Shown here piece by piece: positions 31,076 to 42,611 of a DNA stretch of 64,000 nt. The stretch's first letter is position 1. Each line of letters opens with the position of its first letter. Made by a program: the position numbers and the translations under genes. The DNA comes from Chrysopilus asiliformis (taxonomy: Eukaryota > Arthropoda > Insecta > Diptera > Rhagionidae): positions 40,819,090 to 40,883,089 of the forward strand of contig OZ035963.1 in assembly GCA_964034945.1 (NCBI GenBank), given 5' to 3'. The notes under the pieces are model-generated. The model saw nothing but the letters and a program-made list of their open reading frames with translations. It did not search any database and was not told the origin of the DNA.

Positions 31076-31665
31076 GTGCTTTATCTCGCTTTTTAAAAGC
31101 TTTTATATTTGTGATACACAGCGTCCAGAAAATTATTTTTTTCTTTTTAGTGCATTTTTTTTAATAAAAGCTTTTTTTAAAAATTTTTTTTTTATTTTTT
31201 TTTATTTTGTTCTTTTTAGTCTTCGAATATATATCCTTACATTTGAGATGTCCTTACAGGCTTTTTAACTTGAGAATCGTATTCAGCGACCCCAAAAACC
31301 CCCAGAATAGATTTTTTTCCGGAAAATTTGGAGAAAAGGATAATCACGTTATCCTTACAGGACCTTCCGTTATCCTTACAGACTTTTTAATGACAGATAC
31401 GGATTCAGCGACCCCCAAAAACCCCCAGAATAGATTTTTTTCCGGAAAATTTGGAGAAAAGGATAATCACGTTATCCTTACAGGACCTTCTCTTATCCTT
31501 ACAAGGACGAAGTAGAGAAAATATTGTATTGTCATCGGACTTATATAAGTGTACAAAATTTCAAGTGAATCGGATGAGTGGAAGTGGGTCAAAATTTGAT
31601 TGCAAGATTTGACCCCGACAAACAAACAGACAGACAAGATAGCGAGCTAAATAAAAGCTTTTAAA
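31076..31665 (-). repeat. Minisatellite-bearing dispersed element, copy 2
   Basis: Reverse of 46690-47820: TGTGATACACAGCGTCCAGA first, two units with TTATCCTTACAGGACCTTCC, then GACAGACAAGATAGCGAGCT and AAATAAAAGCTTTT. Noncoding. Confidence 0.75.
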
Positions 31666-32112
31666 AACAGCGCAGTGTTGTTTGGTTGCGCTAAGCAAAT
31701 GTGGCCTTAATTTTAGTTATTTACGTATCAGCGCACTAGCGCAGTATCATTGAAATAACTCAAAACACAAAGCGCATGTGTGAGACACAGTGCTGAGTTG
31801 AGTTACTGCGCTAACAAGACCCATGAAAAGAGAATATGTACATAACAAGAAATCGTATTTTTGGGCTTGTCTATAAGTCAATGTGCGAGAAAGCAAGACA
31901 AGGCGATATTTCCCCTCTATCGTATTGAATACATATGTAAAAATTTCCCCAACAGTTGACTCTATAGCCAAGTTGTTTCGTTTGACTCGTTTGCGTTATG
32001 TGCGCTATTGTGCTACTAAAATTTTTATTCGCGTATCAGCGCACATAGCGCAGTATACTGTATCAACGCAATGGCTCAACGCAGCGCTGTGTTACCCATG
32101 TCTAGTACACAC

Positions 32113-32433
32113 AAGGTTTTTAGTGGGTGCACTTAGGGCACACAGTGTCGACGAGATGCTAATTGAGTGGACAGAGCAGTTGCCCAACAGCAGAACAGTT
32201 TCTGCTACCATGGGTATAAGTAACGTAAAGAGAGCGATCAGTAGGGGAATACCGCAGGGGGGGGATCCTATCACCACTCCTGTGGAATCTAGCTCTGAAC
32301 GAAATCCTCCTATCGTTACAAGAAAATGGAATAGAAGTTGTTGCGTACGCTGACGACGTGGTCGTTTTGGTAACAGGAAAATATCTCCCAACACTAAGCG
32401 AACTTTTGGAATCCGCATTAGTGATCGCGATAA
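32113..32433 (+). pseudogene. LINE ORF2, reverse transcriptase palm, copy 2 after the hAT
   Basis: SNVKRAISRGIPQGG (motif B), NLALNEILLSLQENGIEV after a frame change, and VVAYADDVVVLVTGKYLP (motif C with the YADD catalytic pair). Cut at 32433 by Tc1-like sequence. Confidence 0.8.
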
Positions 32434-32880
32434 AAATGACACGTGGAAAACCAGTATCACAAGATATTAGAAAATTAATTATTAATTTTAGTCAAGAAGG
32501 GAAATCTTCATATGAAATCGCCAAAATATTAAGTGTGCCACGAACAACGGTGCGTGATATAATTAATATGAAGATGAAAACCGGAGATATTCAACCTTTA
32601 AAGAAAACAGGCCACCCTGCCATCTTAAACTGCAAAGATAAGCGTGTCTTGAAACAAATTGGGAAAGAAAATCGACGTGCATCTTTTCCGATAATACGAT
32701 GCAATATTTTAATGATTGGATTTTTTTTTGCACTTGTTGTAGGGAAAGGAAAAACCTTTATTTAGCATCCAACAAAAGAAAAAAAGGATTCTTTTTGCTA
32801 AAGAACATAGAAACTGGACCCAAAGACAGTGGGATTGCGTTATTTGGAGTGACGAATCCAAATTTGTTCTCGCTCCCATT

Positions 32881-34462
32881 CAGGGGCGTGGCGTGAGTTT
32901 TGAAGCTAGGGATGCAAATTTTAATTTTTTGGAATTTAATTGCCAACTTAAGGTTTTTATGTTATTAATAAAGGTATTTTTTGGGTTGTGCAAAAATACA
33001 TCTCTCGTTAGCTACTTAAATGAATGACAATAAAATAATAAAAAGTTCAAAACACTAAAATAACTTGTACTTTATGATTATGAAAATGATTATGAAAAAT
33101 GCATCCGATCTTTGATCCCCAGACTACGAAATTATAATGTGTTTGTTTTTAATTCGAGACACTTATATATGCGAATCGAGAGAAAAGGTAAATTGATGAT
33201 CTTTTTGTATAAAAAATACAGTTATAAAATAAAATATTTACGATTGTCCGCATAAACCCGGATACACCAAGATCGTTCTTAACTCAGAATTGCTAATTAA
33301 ACAGCTTTATGAAAATTATTTAAATAGCTGTAACTTACAGATTGCCAAACGTTGTAATCCTTCGAAAAAAGTAAACAAGGCCAACAAAATAACTTTTGCT
33401 TATTTGCACAACCGCAAAGCCAATTAAAATCTTCGTAAACTTTGACCGAAAATCGTCTCGTACAACTTTTATTTACTGTTGTTATATTTAACTTTGGTTT
33501 TGGTCTCCCGCGATCAAGAATATTTTGTTTTTCTGAAAAAGATCGCGAACTAAATGATTGTTTTAATAAGCTATCGATTACACAATAATCTGCTATTTTT
33601 ACCAAACTATTGAAATCACAAAAATCACACAATAAAAAGACACGCTAATAAATAAACAATTTAACTAATAAATAAACAACTACGCATGCAGAAACGCTAC
33701 TACCAATTTGCCTTAATGCATTTTTTTTACTTATTTTCACTCGGAAGCAACGATTCGAATTGCTTATTTCACCTATTCCTGTTGCATATGACATTACGAG
33801 GCAAAAGAGAAATGATCGCCCGAAAGAAATTTTTATTTTTGGAATGGTTTTTTTAAACGCGAAAACCGCGTATTTTTTGTTCAAAAAGGTATGAATATTA
33901 GATATAGAATTACTCAAAACAAAATCATCTAAATGTCCTCCAAAAAAACTTTTTAAATACGGATCTTAGTTTTTTAGTTATTTAAATAAAAGCGCAAATT
34001 ATTTGACTTCTGCTGAGGTGGAAGCAATTTTTATTTTGCATCCACATTTTCTCTTTTCTCCAGTCGTTAACATAGGTTTTCATCTCTTAAAATTTAGTTT
34101 CATCTCTCTTCGTACAAAACTCATAGATGCAACAATAATTTCTGCTTCCACACAGTTTCAAAGGCAAGTTAAGAAATTCTCTCTTTGGTTAAAGGCATTC
34201 GCGGTTGAATATATCACGACTGTATGATAAAATGCATTTTGTGCCGTACTGAAGCTACAAACGGCACAAAACAGTAACTCTAAGTTGTATTGAAGCTACA
34301 AAGGGCACAAAACAGTAACTCTAACAATAAACTCAAACTTAATTATGATCGAATTTTGAAAAAAAAAAAAATGTTTCAACTTAAAAACTCAGTTACCAAT
34401 ATTTTTGTGAGATTTGTAAGGGATGCAATGCATCCCTTGCATCCAATGACGCCACGCCCCTG
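32881..34462 (-). mobile_element. Non-autonomous hAT element with TTF-type finger relic (1582 bp)
   Basis: Ends CAGGGGCGTGGCGT on both sides, 8-bp duplication CTCCCATT (32873-32880, 34463-34470). Removing it rejoins the Tc1-like frame (VLAPI / QDGKT). Only the N-terminal part of a transposase remains inside. Confidence 0.9.
33297..33632 (-). pseudogene. TTF-type zinc finger start of a hAT transposase (111 codons)
   Basis: Residues ILDRGRPKPKLNIT, SCTRRFSVKVYEDFNWLCGC and KLFCWPCLLFSKDYNVW match the TTF-type finger that precedes hAT cores of the ZMYM/P52rIPK-like group. The frame ends at 33297 and the catalytic core is missing. Confidence 0.7.
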
Positions 34463-35027
34463 CTCCCATTCAAGACGGAAAAACTGTTATACGCAATAAA
34501 TCTGAGGCATTTGCTCCGGATTGTTTACGGAGAAAGACCAAGTTTGCGGCATCAGCTATGGTGTAGGGATGCATGTCATCTCGTGGGACAGGATGTCTTC
34601 ACTTTCTTAATGATAAACTTAACGCAAAAAAGTATCAAGATGTTCTGTCCCAGTCGCTGCTTCCTTCAATTTATCTTTTACAATCTGCGGAAGTAGAATA
34701 TTTGTTTGGAAGGAGAATATTTGTTGCAGCAGGACGGCGCTCCTTGCCATACAGCTCGAACAACCAAAACCTGGTTTACCACTCGTAATATCCCCGTAAT
34801 GTCCTGGCCTTCAAAAAGCCCAGACTTATCCCCCATTGAGTAAATATGGGGTTTAATGAAGAAAAAAATGCGGCACAACCCGCCACAAAACGTATCAGAC
34901 TTAAAGAATTCTATTAAGAATATTTGGAACAACATAACACTGGAGGATTGCAAAAAAATCGTGAGCACAATGCCAGAACGTATGACTGCAGTCCTCAAAG
35001 CGAAAGGAGATGCCACAAAGTGGTAGT

Positions 35028-35240
35028 TTTGATAGTTTCCTATAATGGGCGAACTATTTTTTGCTGATTTATACCATAGGCGAACTATTTATTGTTAAAG
35101 ACTGATTTGTTTTTTTTAAATTTAATCATGAAATACATTTATTTTTAATACAGTTACTTCTGCATTTTTCATTAGAATTGTCGACAAAATCAAATAGCAT
35201 CATTCATTTTAAGCACGGGGAGAAGCTTTAACGAAAAAAA
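35028..35240. other. Spacer between Tc1-like and gypsy remnants
   Basis: TATAATGGGCGAACTATT and CATAGGCGAACTATTTATTG (35040-35095) may be part of the Tc1-like terminus. Nothing else recognised. Confidence 0.35.
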
Positions 35241-35479
35241 TGCCAGACTCGTTAAGTCAATTACATGAACAGACCCCAAATGTAATTACATCCCCAACAA
35301 CAATTACATCAACCTTATAATCCTGCATTCAAAAGAACAACATATGATGTTCCAACACACAACACACCACCAAAACTCCAAAGAATCTTCCATAATGAAA
35401 CGGAGGAAAATGAGCAACAATATGAGGAAAGAATAGAAGAACTATATGAAGACTCCTACGATATGGAGGAAGTTCTTGA

Positions 35480-36298
35480 AGAAAATCAAGAGCTAAATTT
35501 TCTCATGATCGGGCCAGTGCGAAACCCTACCTAAGTTATCCATTATATAATGGAAAAATACTTCGCTTCCTTATAGACACAGGAGCGAATAAAAATTTTA
35601 TTAAGCCCGAACATATTCCAAACCCTAGTTTGCTCAAAACTCCATTCCTCATCAATTCTGTTGGAGGAAAGGTAAAAATTGAAAAATCAACAGAAAAATT
35701 GTTCTCTACATTTGGAAACCATACCCCTATTAAATTTTACTTATTATCGTCACTTACTTCCTTTGATGGAATAATTTGAGATGACACTTTGAGAGAATTG
35801 CATTAACTATTTTTCCAGGGATTACAATACCCTTAAAAACAAGACAATCAGTGGATGTAAACTCCATTGACATCAGAAACAACCATCTCACTCATATTCA
35901 AAAAATAAATTTGGACAAAGTAATTTGTGAATTTGAGCCGATATTCGGGAAACTTGATAATAAAATTGCTGCAGTCACGTCAGAGCTGAAATAAAAACGA
36001 CCACGGATACTCCGATTTATGCAAAGACTTACCCTTACCCGGTGTGTATGAGAGACGAAGTCAATAAACAAATCAAGGAATTATTGGAAGATAATGTAAT
36101 TCGACCCTCAAACTCCCCATATAATTCACCAATATGGGTGGTACCCAAAAAATTGGACAATACTGGCGAAAAAAAAAATATGGAATGGTAATTTACTACA
36201 AAAAACTGAATGACATCACCATATCAGATAGATATCCTATACCTGACATTACAAACACGTTAGCAAATTTAGGAATGGCAAGGTACTTCACTACATTG
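35480..36298 (+). pseudogene. Gypsy protease and first part of reverse transcriptase
   Basis: Protease motif LRFLIDTGANKNFI at about 35565-35610, then a stop at 35777. The reverse transcriptase begins with KTYPYPVCMRDEVNKQI, NVIRPSNSPYNSPIWVV and YFTTLDLT (before catalytic motif A), spread over several frames, up to the foldback insertion. Typical of the 17.6/297 group. Inactive. Confidence 0.8.
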
Positions 36299-36306
36299 GA
36301 TCTTAC

Positions 36307-37230
36307 GGCAAAATTTTACTTTAGGGGCGCGGTTGACTAGGATTTTCATATTTTTTCCTAGCTTTATGGGGTCAAATGGATTTAAAAAATAAAAAAAAAT
36401 TTAGTCGCTCGGACATAGGAGGGAGCCGGGAGCCCCCCAAAGTTTATTCGCAAAAACTACAAACGGCTATGATTTGTTTGTTTTTTGACCAATTTTAAAA
36501 CTGTAAACGCCAAAAGGTGTTTCTCAAAGAGTTTTTTCCAAAAAGTTTTTGTTTGCCCCCACCCAATACAAAATACGCCTACGGCACTGAAAACAAAAAA
36601 ATTCTCCAAAATGTATTTTTTTGGACTCTGGAGCTCTCAAAATGCATTTTGAGCCACTACGCGGAACGCCCCAGCCATCGCCGCCCGCCGCCCCCCCCCC
36701 CCTGCCGCCCTTGGGGGTGGTAGTCGGAGCACCGGGACCTACATTATATATTAATAATCCAACACGGCTTTTTATGAGTTCCTAGATCCAAAGAAATACT
36801 TTGTATGACTTCTGAATATCAAATTAACGCATTTCAGTGGGTGGGGGTTTGGGGGGTTACTGACCCCAAAAATACAAAAGTGGCTCAAAATGCATTTTGA
36901 GAGCTCCGGAGTCCAAAAAAATACATTTTAGAGAATTTTTTTGTTTTCAATGCCGTAGGCGTATTTTGTATTGGGTGGGGGCAAACAAAAACTTTTTGGA
37001 AAGAACTCTTTGAGAGACACCTTTTGGCGTTTACAGTTTTAAAATTGGTCAAAAAACAAACAAATCATAGCCGTTTGTAGTTTTTGTGAACAAACTTTGG
37101 GGGGCTCCCGGCTCCCCCTATGGCCGAGCGACTAAATTTTTTTTTATTTTTAAAATCCATTTGACCCCATAAAACTAGGAAAAAAATATGAAGATCCTAG
37201 TCAACCGCGCCCCTAAAGTAAACTTTAGCC
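36307..37230. mobile_element. 924-bp foldback element with about 350-bp inverted arms
   Basis: 8-bp duplication GATCTTAC (36299-36306, 37231-37238). Arms start GGCAAAATTTTACTTTAGGG and, inverted, GGCTAAAGTTTACTTTAGGG, and remain complementary almost continuously to about 36660 / 36880. The centre has a C-rich tract and about 220 unpaired bases. The gypsy frame DLTSGFHQV resumes right after it. No coding capacity. Confidence 0.88.
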
Positions 37231-38007
37231 GATCTTACTTCCGGATTTCACCAGGTTGTCCTTGAAGAAAAAGATATCCCTAAAACAGCCTTCTCAACAC
37301 TCAACGGGAAATTCGAGTTTTTAAGACTCCCATTCGGATTAAAGAATGAGCCTGCTATATTCCAACGAATGGTTGAGATGTACTGAGAGAATATATAGGA
37401 AAGATATGTTATGTTTGCATCGACGACATAATTATTTTTAATGTCAAAACTCCAGGAAGCAACCTTAAAGGTTAATCTTAACAAAACCGAATTTTTGCGA
37501 CAGGAAACTGAATTTTTGGGTTTCATTATATCTAAAGATGGCTTAAAACCTGATCCTAAAAAAATAAAATGAATAGTAAATATCCAAGAACCTATAAATT
37601 TAAAGGAATTAAAATCATTTCTTGGTCTCGGGTCATACTACAGAAGATTCATAAAAGATGCCAAAGTTGCCAAACCACTAACAAAATTGACAGGAGGAGA
37701 TTTAGCAGGAATTAAGAAAAATCAATCCAAAAAATATCCAATAGTTCTAAACGACGAACAAAAAAAGGCATTTAGCCAGATAAAGGAACTGTTCATATCA
37801 GCAGATGTACTTATATTTCCTGATTTCGACAAAACCTTTATATTGACAACCGACGCATCAAATCATGCGATCGGAGCTGTCCTATCCCAAGGAGACATCG
37901 GGAAAGACAAACCAATAACCTACATTTCAAGAAGTCTCAACTCCACTGAAGAAAACTGCGCAACTAACGAGAAAGAGATGCTTAGTATGGACATTAGACA
38001 ATCTTAG
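37231..38007 (+). pseudogene. Gypsy reverse transcriptase palm and RNase H start
   Basis: DLTSGFHQVVLEEKDIPKTA, LRLPFGLKNEPAIFQRMV, then a broken VCIDDIIIF (motif C), EFLGFIISKDGLKPDPKK, SFLGLGSYYRRFIKD and the RNase H block FILTTDASNHAIGAVLSQG with NEKEMLS. Stops at 37384, 37400 and 37570 and a shift near 38005. Confidence 0.85.
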
Positions 38008-38014
38008 GAATTAC

Positions 38015-39373
38015 TTGTACGGTGCAAGAAAGATAAAAATTCTTACAGATCATCAACCGCTAACTTATGCCTTAAGCAACAAAAATAACAATGCAAAATT
38101 AAAAAGATGGAAAGCCAGACTAGAAGAATACAATTACGAATTAATCTATAAACCAGGAAGAATAAACTTAGTAGCCGACGCTCTATCCAGAATGAACATA
38201 AGCGAATGTAACCCAACCACTACTACGCAACACAGCGCAGAAGAAGATACAACAAATTTAATCCCAAGTACAGAAGCACCCATCAACGTTTTCAAGAATC
38301 AGGTAATACTTCTGGAAGGAGATGAAGAAGAACGCATCTATGAACTACCTCATCCCGGTTACCACAGGAAAATAATAACGAAGAATAACTTCAATCAGGA
38401 ATCTGTTAAGCAAATACTAAAAAATGAAATGAGATCAGACATAATTAATGGCCTTAAAGCCCCAGAACATATAATGCAATTTATTCAAGAAGTTTATAGA
38501 GAACATTTCGGCAATAACTTGAAAATAAGATTCACACAAAAAATTGTTACTGATGTTATTGACGAGGATCAATTGTTGGAAATAATCCATAAAGAACACA
38601 GGTTGTCTCATAGAGGAATCAAGGAAAATAAAGAAAAAATAATTCAGCAATATTATTTCCCCAGTATGACAGCTAAAATCAAAGAAATCATCCAAAACTG
38701 TAATATTTGTAAAGAGAACAAATATGACAGACATTCTTCAAATACCATGCTTCAATCAACACCAATTCCGCAATATCCAACGGAGATCGTACACATTTAT
38801 ATAATGGAATTGGATGGCCAACTATTTCTAACTTCAATTGACAAATTCTCCAAATTCACCAAGATATTCCCAATAGAAAACAAATCTTCTATATACCTCA
38901 AGGATACATTTTTTGAACTGGTTCAATATTATACCACCCCCAAGTTACTAATGATGGATAGAGACAAAGCATTAACCTCATCAATAATGACAGAATTCCT
39001 ATCAAACATTGGAATAGAAATTTATTTAACACCCTCATCACGCAGTGAATTAAATGGACAAGTGGAACGAGTACATTCCACTCTACAGGAAATAATTCGT
39101 TGTTTGCAAAAAGAATGTACAACAGCATCAATAATTGATCTCGCCATCATTGCAGCAGACCGCTATAACAACACGATTCATAGTACCATAAAAGAAATGC
39201 CGGCTACCATATTTTATGGTAGGAAACCATCAAGAACCCTAACCGAGTTAATAGCCGCACGTGAAGAATCATATTTAAAAACAAGAAATCTAATCGAAAG
39301 AATTCAACAACAACGTCTTAATTATGAAAATAACAAACGTAAAAATCCAAAAAATATAATACAGGGGACGTAA
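38015..39373 (+). pseudogene. Gypsy RNase H end and integrase
   Basis: KILTDHQPLTYALSNKN and RWKARLEEYNYELIYKPG finish RNase H. Integrase follows with the HHCC finger (HRLSHRGIKENKEKI, CNICKENKYDRH) and a core in which ELDGQLFLTSIDKFSKF holds the first Asp, LLMMDRDKALTSS the second and SELNGQVERVHSTLQEI the Glu region. 452 codons open, the best-kept part of the element. The DNA-binding tail is shifted after 39373. Confidence 0.88.
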
Positions 39374-40716
39374 TCTACACCAAAGCACCCAGAAGGAAAG
39401 GTAAATTAAAACAGAAGTATACGAAAGAAATAGCCAAGGACGACCATAGAGTTACTGTCACTACATTTAGTGGTAGGAAAATTCACAAATCAAATATAAA
39501 AAATGATTGACACCATTAAAACAGTACATAATCTCAATTATCTTTGATTTTCCAGCTTTACGACCCTCTTGTTGGTCACCGCTCACGTCCAAATCTTCGA
39601 ATATACTAACCCCCTCGCAACAATAAACATTGGACCAGCAAAAAAAAAAGGGAAGGAAATTTTAATATAATTCACATCATAAATCTTGCCGATTATATAC
39701 AGGCTCACGAAAAACTAATTTCAATCGTCAACTCCAAAATTAATGACTCATCCCCATTAAAACCGAATATTGAGCACCTCCAGATTAATATAGATAAACA
39801 ATTAGAAGAACTGAAAAAAGTCCATTAACTGGATAGGTTTCGCCTAGAAGTGGATCGCCGGTAATCCAGACGCATACGACATAGAATCCCTTTTCAACGC
39901 GCAAAACCAACTTGTCAAAAATAACGACCAACAGTTAATAATCAATAAAAATATGTTTGATATTGCACACACAATTATGAAAAATTATAATCAAATAATG
40001 GATAAAGATTTGGCACAAAAAATATTCAGTAAATTAATATTGATGAAACAGGAAATAGATCAAATAACGGACGCTATTCATTGGGCTAAGGAGGGAATAA
40101 TAAATACCAAAATTTTAGACCGAACAGAGTTAATCCAAGTAATTGCCATATAAAAACGAGGCGGAAGCACTAAATTTCGCAACTCCTTCCGTAGCAATCA
40201 AAAACGAATTAATATTTTACATTGTTTCAATTCCTATGACAGAAGAAACCGAATATCGTCGTTTAATCCAGAAAACAATAACAAATAACAAAAAGCAAAT
40301 TGATTTGAACCACAACAATATATTAACAAGTAAAAACGACTATTATGCAATAAAAAAAGGACTGTAACACATTTCAAGAAATAACCATTTGTAAAAGAGA
40401 TGAATTATTAAAATTACCATCAGAATCATGTATTGTAAAGTTAATCAGAGGAATAGACGCAAACTGTACCAATAAATATAACATTGAAACTGTAATAGAA
40501 GAAGTCAGTAATAATCTTATATTTGTAGATAATTTCAAAGGAATATTCAAAAAAGAATGCGAAAACAAAACAAAAATATTACATGGAAGTTTTTTTAATA
40601 AAAATACAAAATTGTTCAATAGAAATAGGAAATGAAAGATTCACAGCAAGTGAAATACAAAATTATCAACCTCTACCTCCAATTTTTCAGACAAATCTTA
40701 AAGAATCCAATGTAAA

Positions 40717-41250
40717 ACATAACAAAAGTTATAATTGCCAATCTGGCAATCATTGGAGACCCGTATGGTGATATTCGTATCAAAATTCGAACAGTTGTAC
40801 CAAAATTCCACTTTGAAGTCAAACTTTCCAATAAGAATTTTTAAAATTTATTCCAATCGGATTTTGATATGTGGGAGTTTTATGTAGAATCATATCCTAA
40901 ATAACTTTTGTTCTTGAACTTTTTTGATAAGATGCACCGTTTTTGAGATATTCACAAAAACCGTTTTCGTTCGTATGAGGGGTACCCCCCCTAATGGTCC
41001 ATTTTTGCCCACTTAGCCTCGCATTGTACGAAAAACGGATCTGCGCAAAATTTCAAGTCTCTAGCTCAATCCGTGCGCCCGCAATCCGCGCCACAGACAG
41101 ACGGACAGACAGACGGACATGCAGAAATTAATTATTTTTATCATTCTAAACACACTGGTGTAATTCATTTTTGTGTGTGATGACGGGATCTTGGCGTTAC
41201 AAACGGTAAGGCAAAGTTAATATACCCTTTGGTTTCACCATACGGGTATA
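40717..41250 (+). repeat. Dispersed repeat with CCCGTATGGTGA ends, copy B (most complete)
   Basis: From ACATAACAAAAGTTATAATT to TTTCACCATACGGGTATA. The sequence CCCGTATGGTGA near the start is repeated inverted at the end. Contains the GCCAATCTGGC hairpin and a GACAGACAGACGGACATGCA tract. No ORF. Inserted in the env remnant. Confidence 0.8.
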
Positions 41251-41340
41251 AAAATATCAGTTGTGGTCAACACAAAACTTTCTTCTACAAAATCTACGAC
41301 CCTGTGCAATTTACATTATAGCCCTGTCGCGTTGTCAACC

Positions 41341-41898
41341 TAAGACGACTTCCCAATAAATTCTTGGTTTATTCAAAAATATCAAAAACGTACAAAATTT
41401 GAGATAACTTGAGAACTGTAAAAGATATCAATTTACGGTAAATGTCAAAAATGTAGAAAATGTTAACATCTTTAATTATTCTTTTAACTGATTTGTCGAA
41501 AAACCGTTAGTTTGCAAATTATTCGCAAAAATATGATTTTTTACATATTAATGAAAATATCTCAATAACGGTAAAATATAACGGATAACGGTAAAAGACA
41601 AAATTGTGCAGAATGCCATTCTCATTAATTCACTTCATACATTCAGTCAGCAAAAACCCGTTAATTTTCGAGATAATCGCAAAAAACTGTTTTTTGGAAA
41701 TAACGGTTTATCTCGATAACAGGTTGAGATATCGAGTTATAGCTAAAGACAAAAGTGTGGGAAATTTTATTTTCTCCAAGTTTTGTCATACTTAAGGCCA
41801 CTAAAAAACGCGTAGTTTGGGAGTTTTTTAGGCAAAATTAAGAGGTCGAAATTTTTCATGAATACAATACTTTTTTATAGTCCGTAGAAGAAAGTAAT
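41341..41898 (-). repeat. Dispersed repeat R, copy 2
   Basis: Reverse of 15810-16592 plus 12931-12947, lacking about 250 bp. It contains GTCCGTAGAAGAAAG, the uninterrupted target of the hAT element at 12948. Confidence 0.85.
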
Positions 41899-42130
41899 AA
41901 ATGTAGACAAATTGCACCTTGATAATATAAATCAATTAAAGAAAATGAAACAAATAGACACCCATTCAATAATAAATGATATTGTACTATATTCAATAAC
42001 AACCATAATATATTGTAATATGGATACAAAAAACAGAAATTATAAAATCCTAAAAATTGTACCACAAAATTTAGGGGAAGAAATCCTATTAAATTAAAAA
42101 CAAACCCTTTTTGAGGACAAAAAGATTTAA

Positions 42131-42139
42131 GGAGGGAGG
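42131..42139 (+). promoter_or_regulatory. Polypurine tract of the gypsy element
   Basis: GGAGGGAGG directly before AGTTA, the usual first bases of errantivirus LTRs. Confidence 0.65.
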
Positions 42140-42475
42140 AGTTAAATATATATTTTGTTAACATTTATCTGAGCCAGATCTTACTGTAAAATCACTCTTT
42201 CATAACTCATGTTTTTCTGACTAATATCTAAACCATGACAATTATCTATTAATCATATATTTATGTAAATCTACAGATTTGCAGGTGGCCTTGTTCACCT
42301 AAATAAAATACTAATCAATCAGATCACATTTGTTCTGAAATATTATAAAAGTCTAGGTTAAGATAATGTATCATTTTGTACGGTAACCTGACTGAATATA
42401 GTCAAACCGGGCATCGCTCCCGGCATATGATCAAAATAAAGTTAATTTCTTTAATTTATTGTTTGATTTCAATTA
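42140..42475 (+). repeat. 3' LTR of the gypsy element
   Basis: Starts AGTTAAATATATA; ATATTATAAAAGTCTAGG is a likely TATA region near 42340 and AATAAAGTTAATTTC a polyadenylation signal near 42437. The right end is estimated (..GATTTCAATT), because no partner LTR is present. Confidence 0.6.
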
Positions 42476-42611
42476 GTGGTAGCCATAGTCCACAAAATTG
42501 TTTATTTTTTTGATTCAACGCTAAAAGAAATCTTAACTATGTTAATTTATTTTTAAAATGAATGAACATATAGACAAAAAAAATTCACTACTAATAGATC
42601 TTTATTTTTAG

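Larger units (their letters stand above)
27344..32104 (+). mobile_element. hAT transposon with BED-finger transposase (4761 bp including nested repeats)
   Basis: Ends TAGACATGGGTAACACAG on both sides, 8-bp duplication GTACACAC (27336-27343, 32105-32112), inserted in the LINE reverse transcriptase. Subterminal GCGCAGTATACTGTATCA-like motifs recur at both ends. Contains a transposase gene with a 5' leader intron and, downstream, a foldback element and two nested dispersed repeats. Confidence 0.92.
32434..35027 (+). pseudogene. Tc1-like transposase, frameshifted and split by a hAT element
   Basis: ATG 32434: MTRGKPVSQDIRKLIINFSQ, SSYEIAKILSVPRTTVRDI (helix-turn-helix) and RRASFP. After a shift in a T-run (32720) come RILFAKEHRNWTQRQWDCVI and WSDESKFVLAPI (first Asp), then the hAT insertion at 32881-34462, then DGKTVIRNKSEAFAPDC, QQDGAPCHTARTTKTW (second Asp), SPDLSPIE (Glu) and a stop before IWGLMKKKM, ending AKGDATKW at 35027. 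Decayed. The start abuts LINE sequence without a visible TIR. Confidence 0.8.
39560..42100 (+). pseudogene. Env-like gene of the gypsy element, broken in several places
   Basis: Readable pieces: 39670-39830, 39850-40140, 40180-40370, 40380-40715, then after two inserted repeats 41905-42097. Order and composition resemble the fusion-type envelope protein of insect errantiviruses: a pre-cleavage region, long helical stretch, paired cysteines and a final hydrophobic segment (IINDIVLYSITTIIYC) with a short tail. It has stops, shifts and two insertions and cannot be functional. Confidence 0.55.
35240..42475 (+). mobile_element. Ty3/gypsy element with env remnant (errantivirus-like), 5'-truncated and nested
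   Basis: In order: gag end, protease, reverse transcriptase, RNase H, integrase, env-like region, polypurine tract and one LTR. Gag and the 5' LTR are absent. Interrupted by a 924-bp foldback (36307) and by two dispersed repeats in env (40717, 41341). Many stops and shifts make it an old, inactive copy. It lies upstream of the ZMYND11 exons, probably in an intron. Confidence 0.88.
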
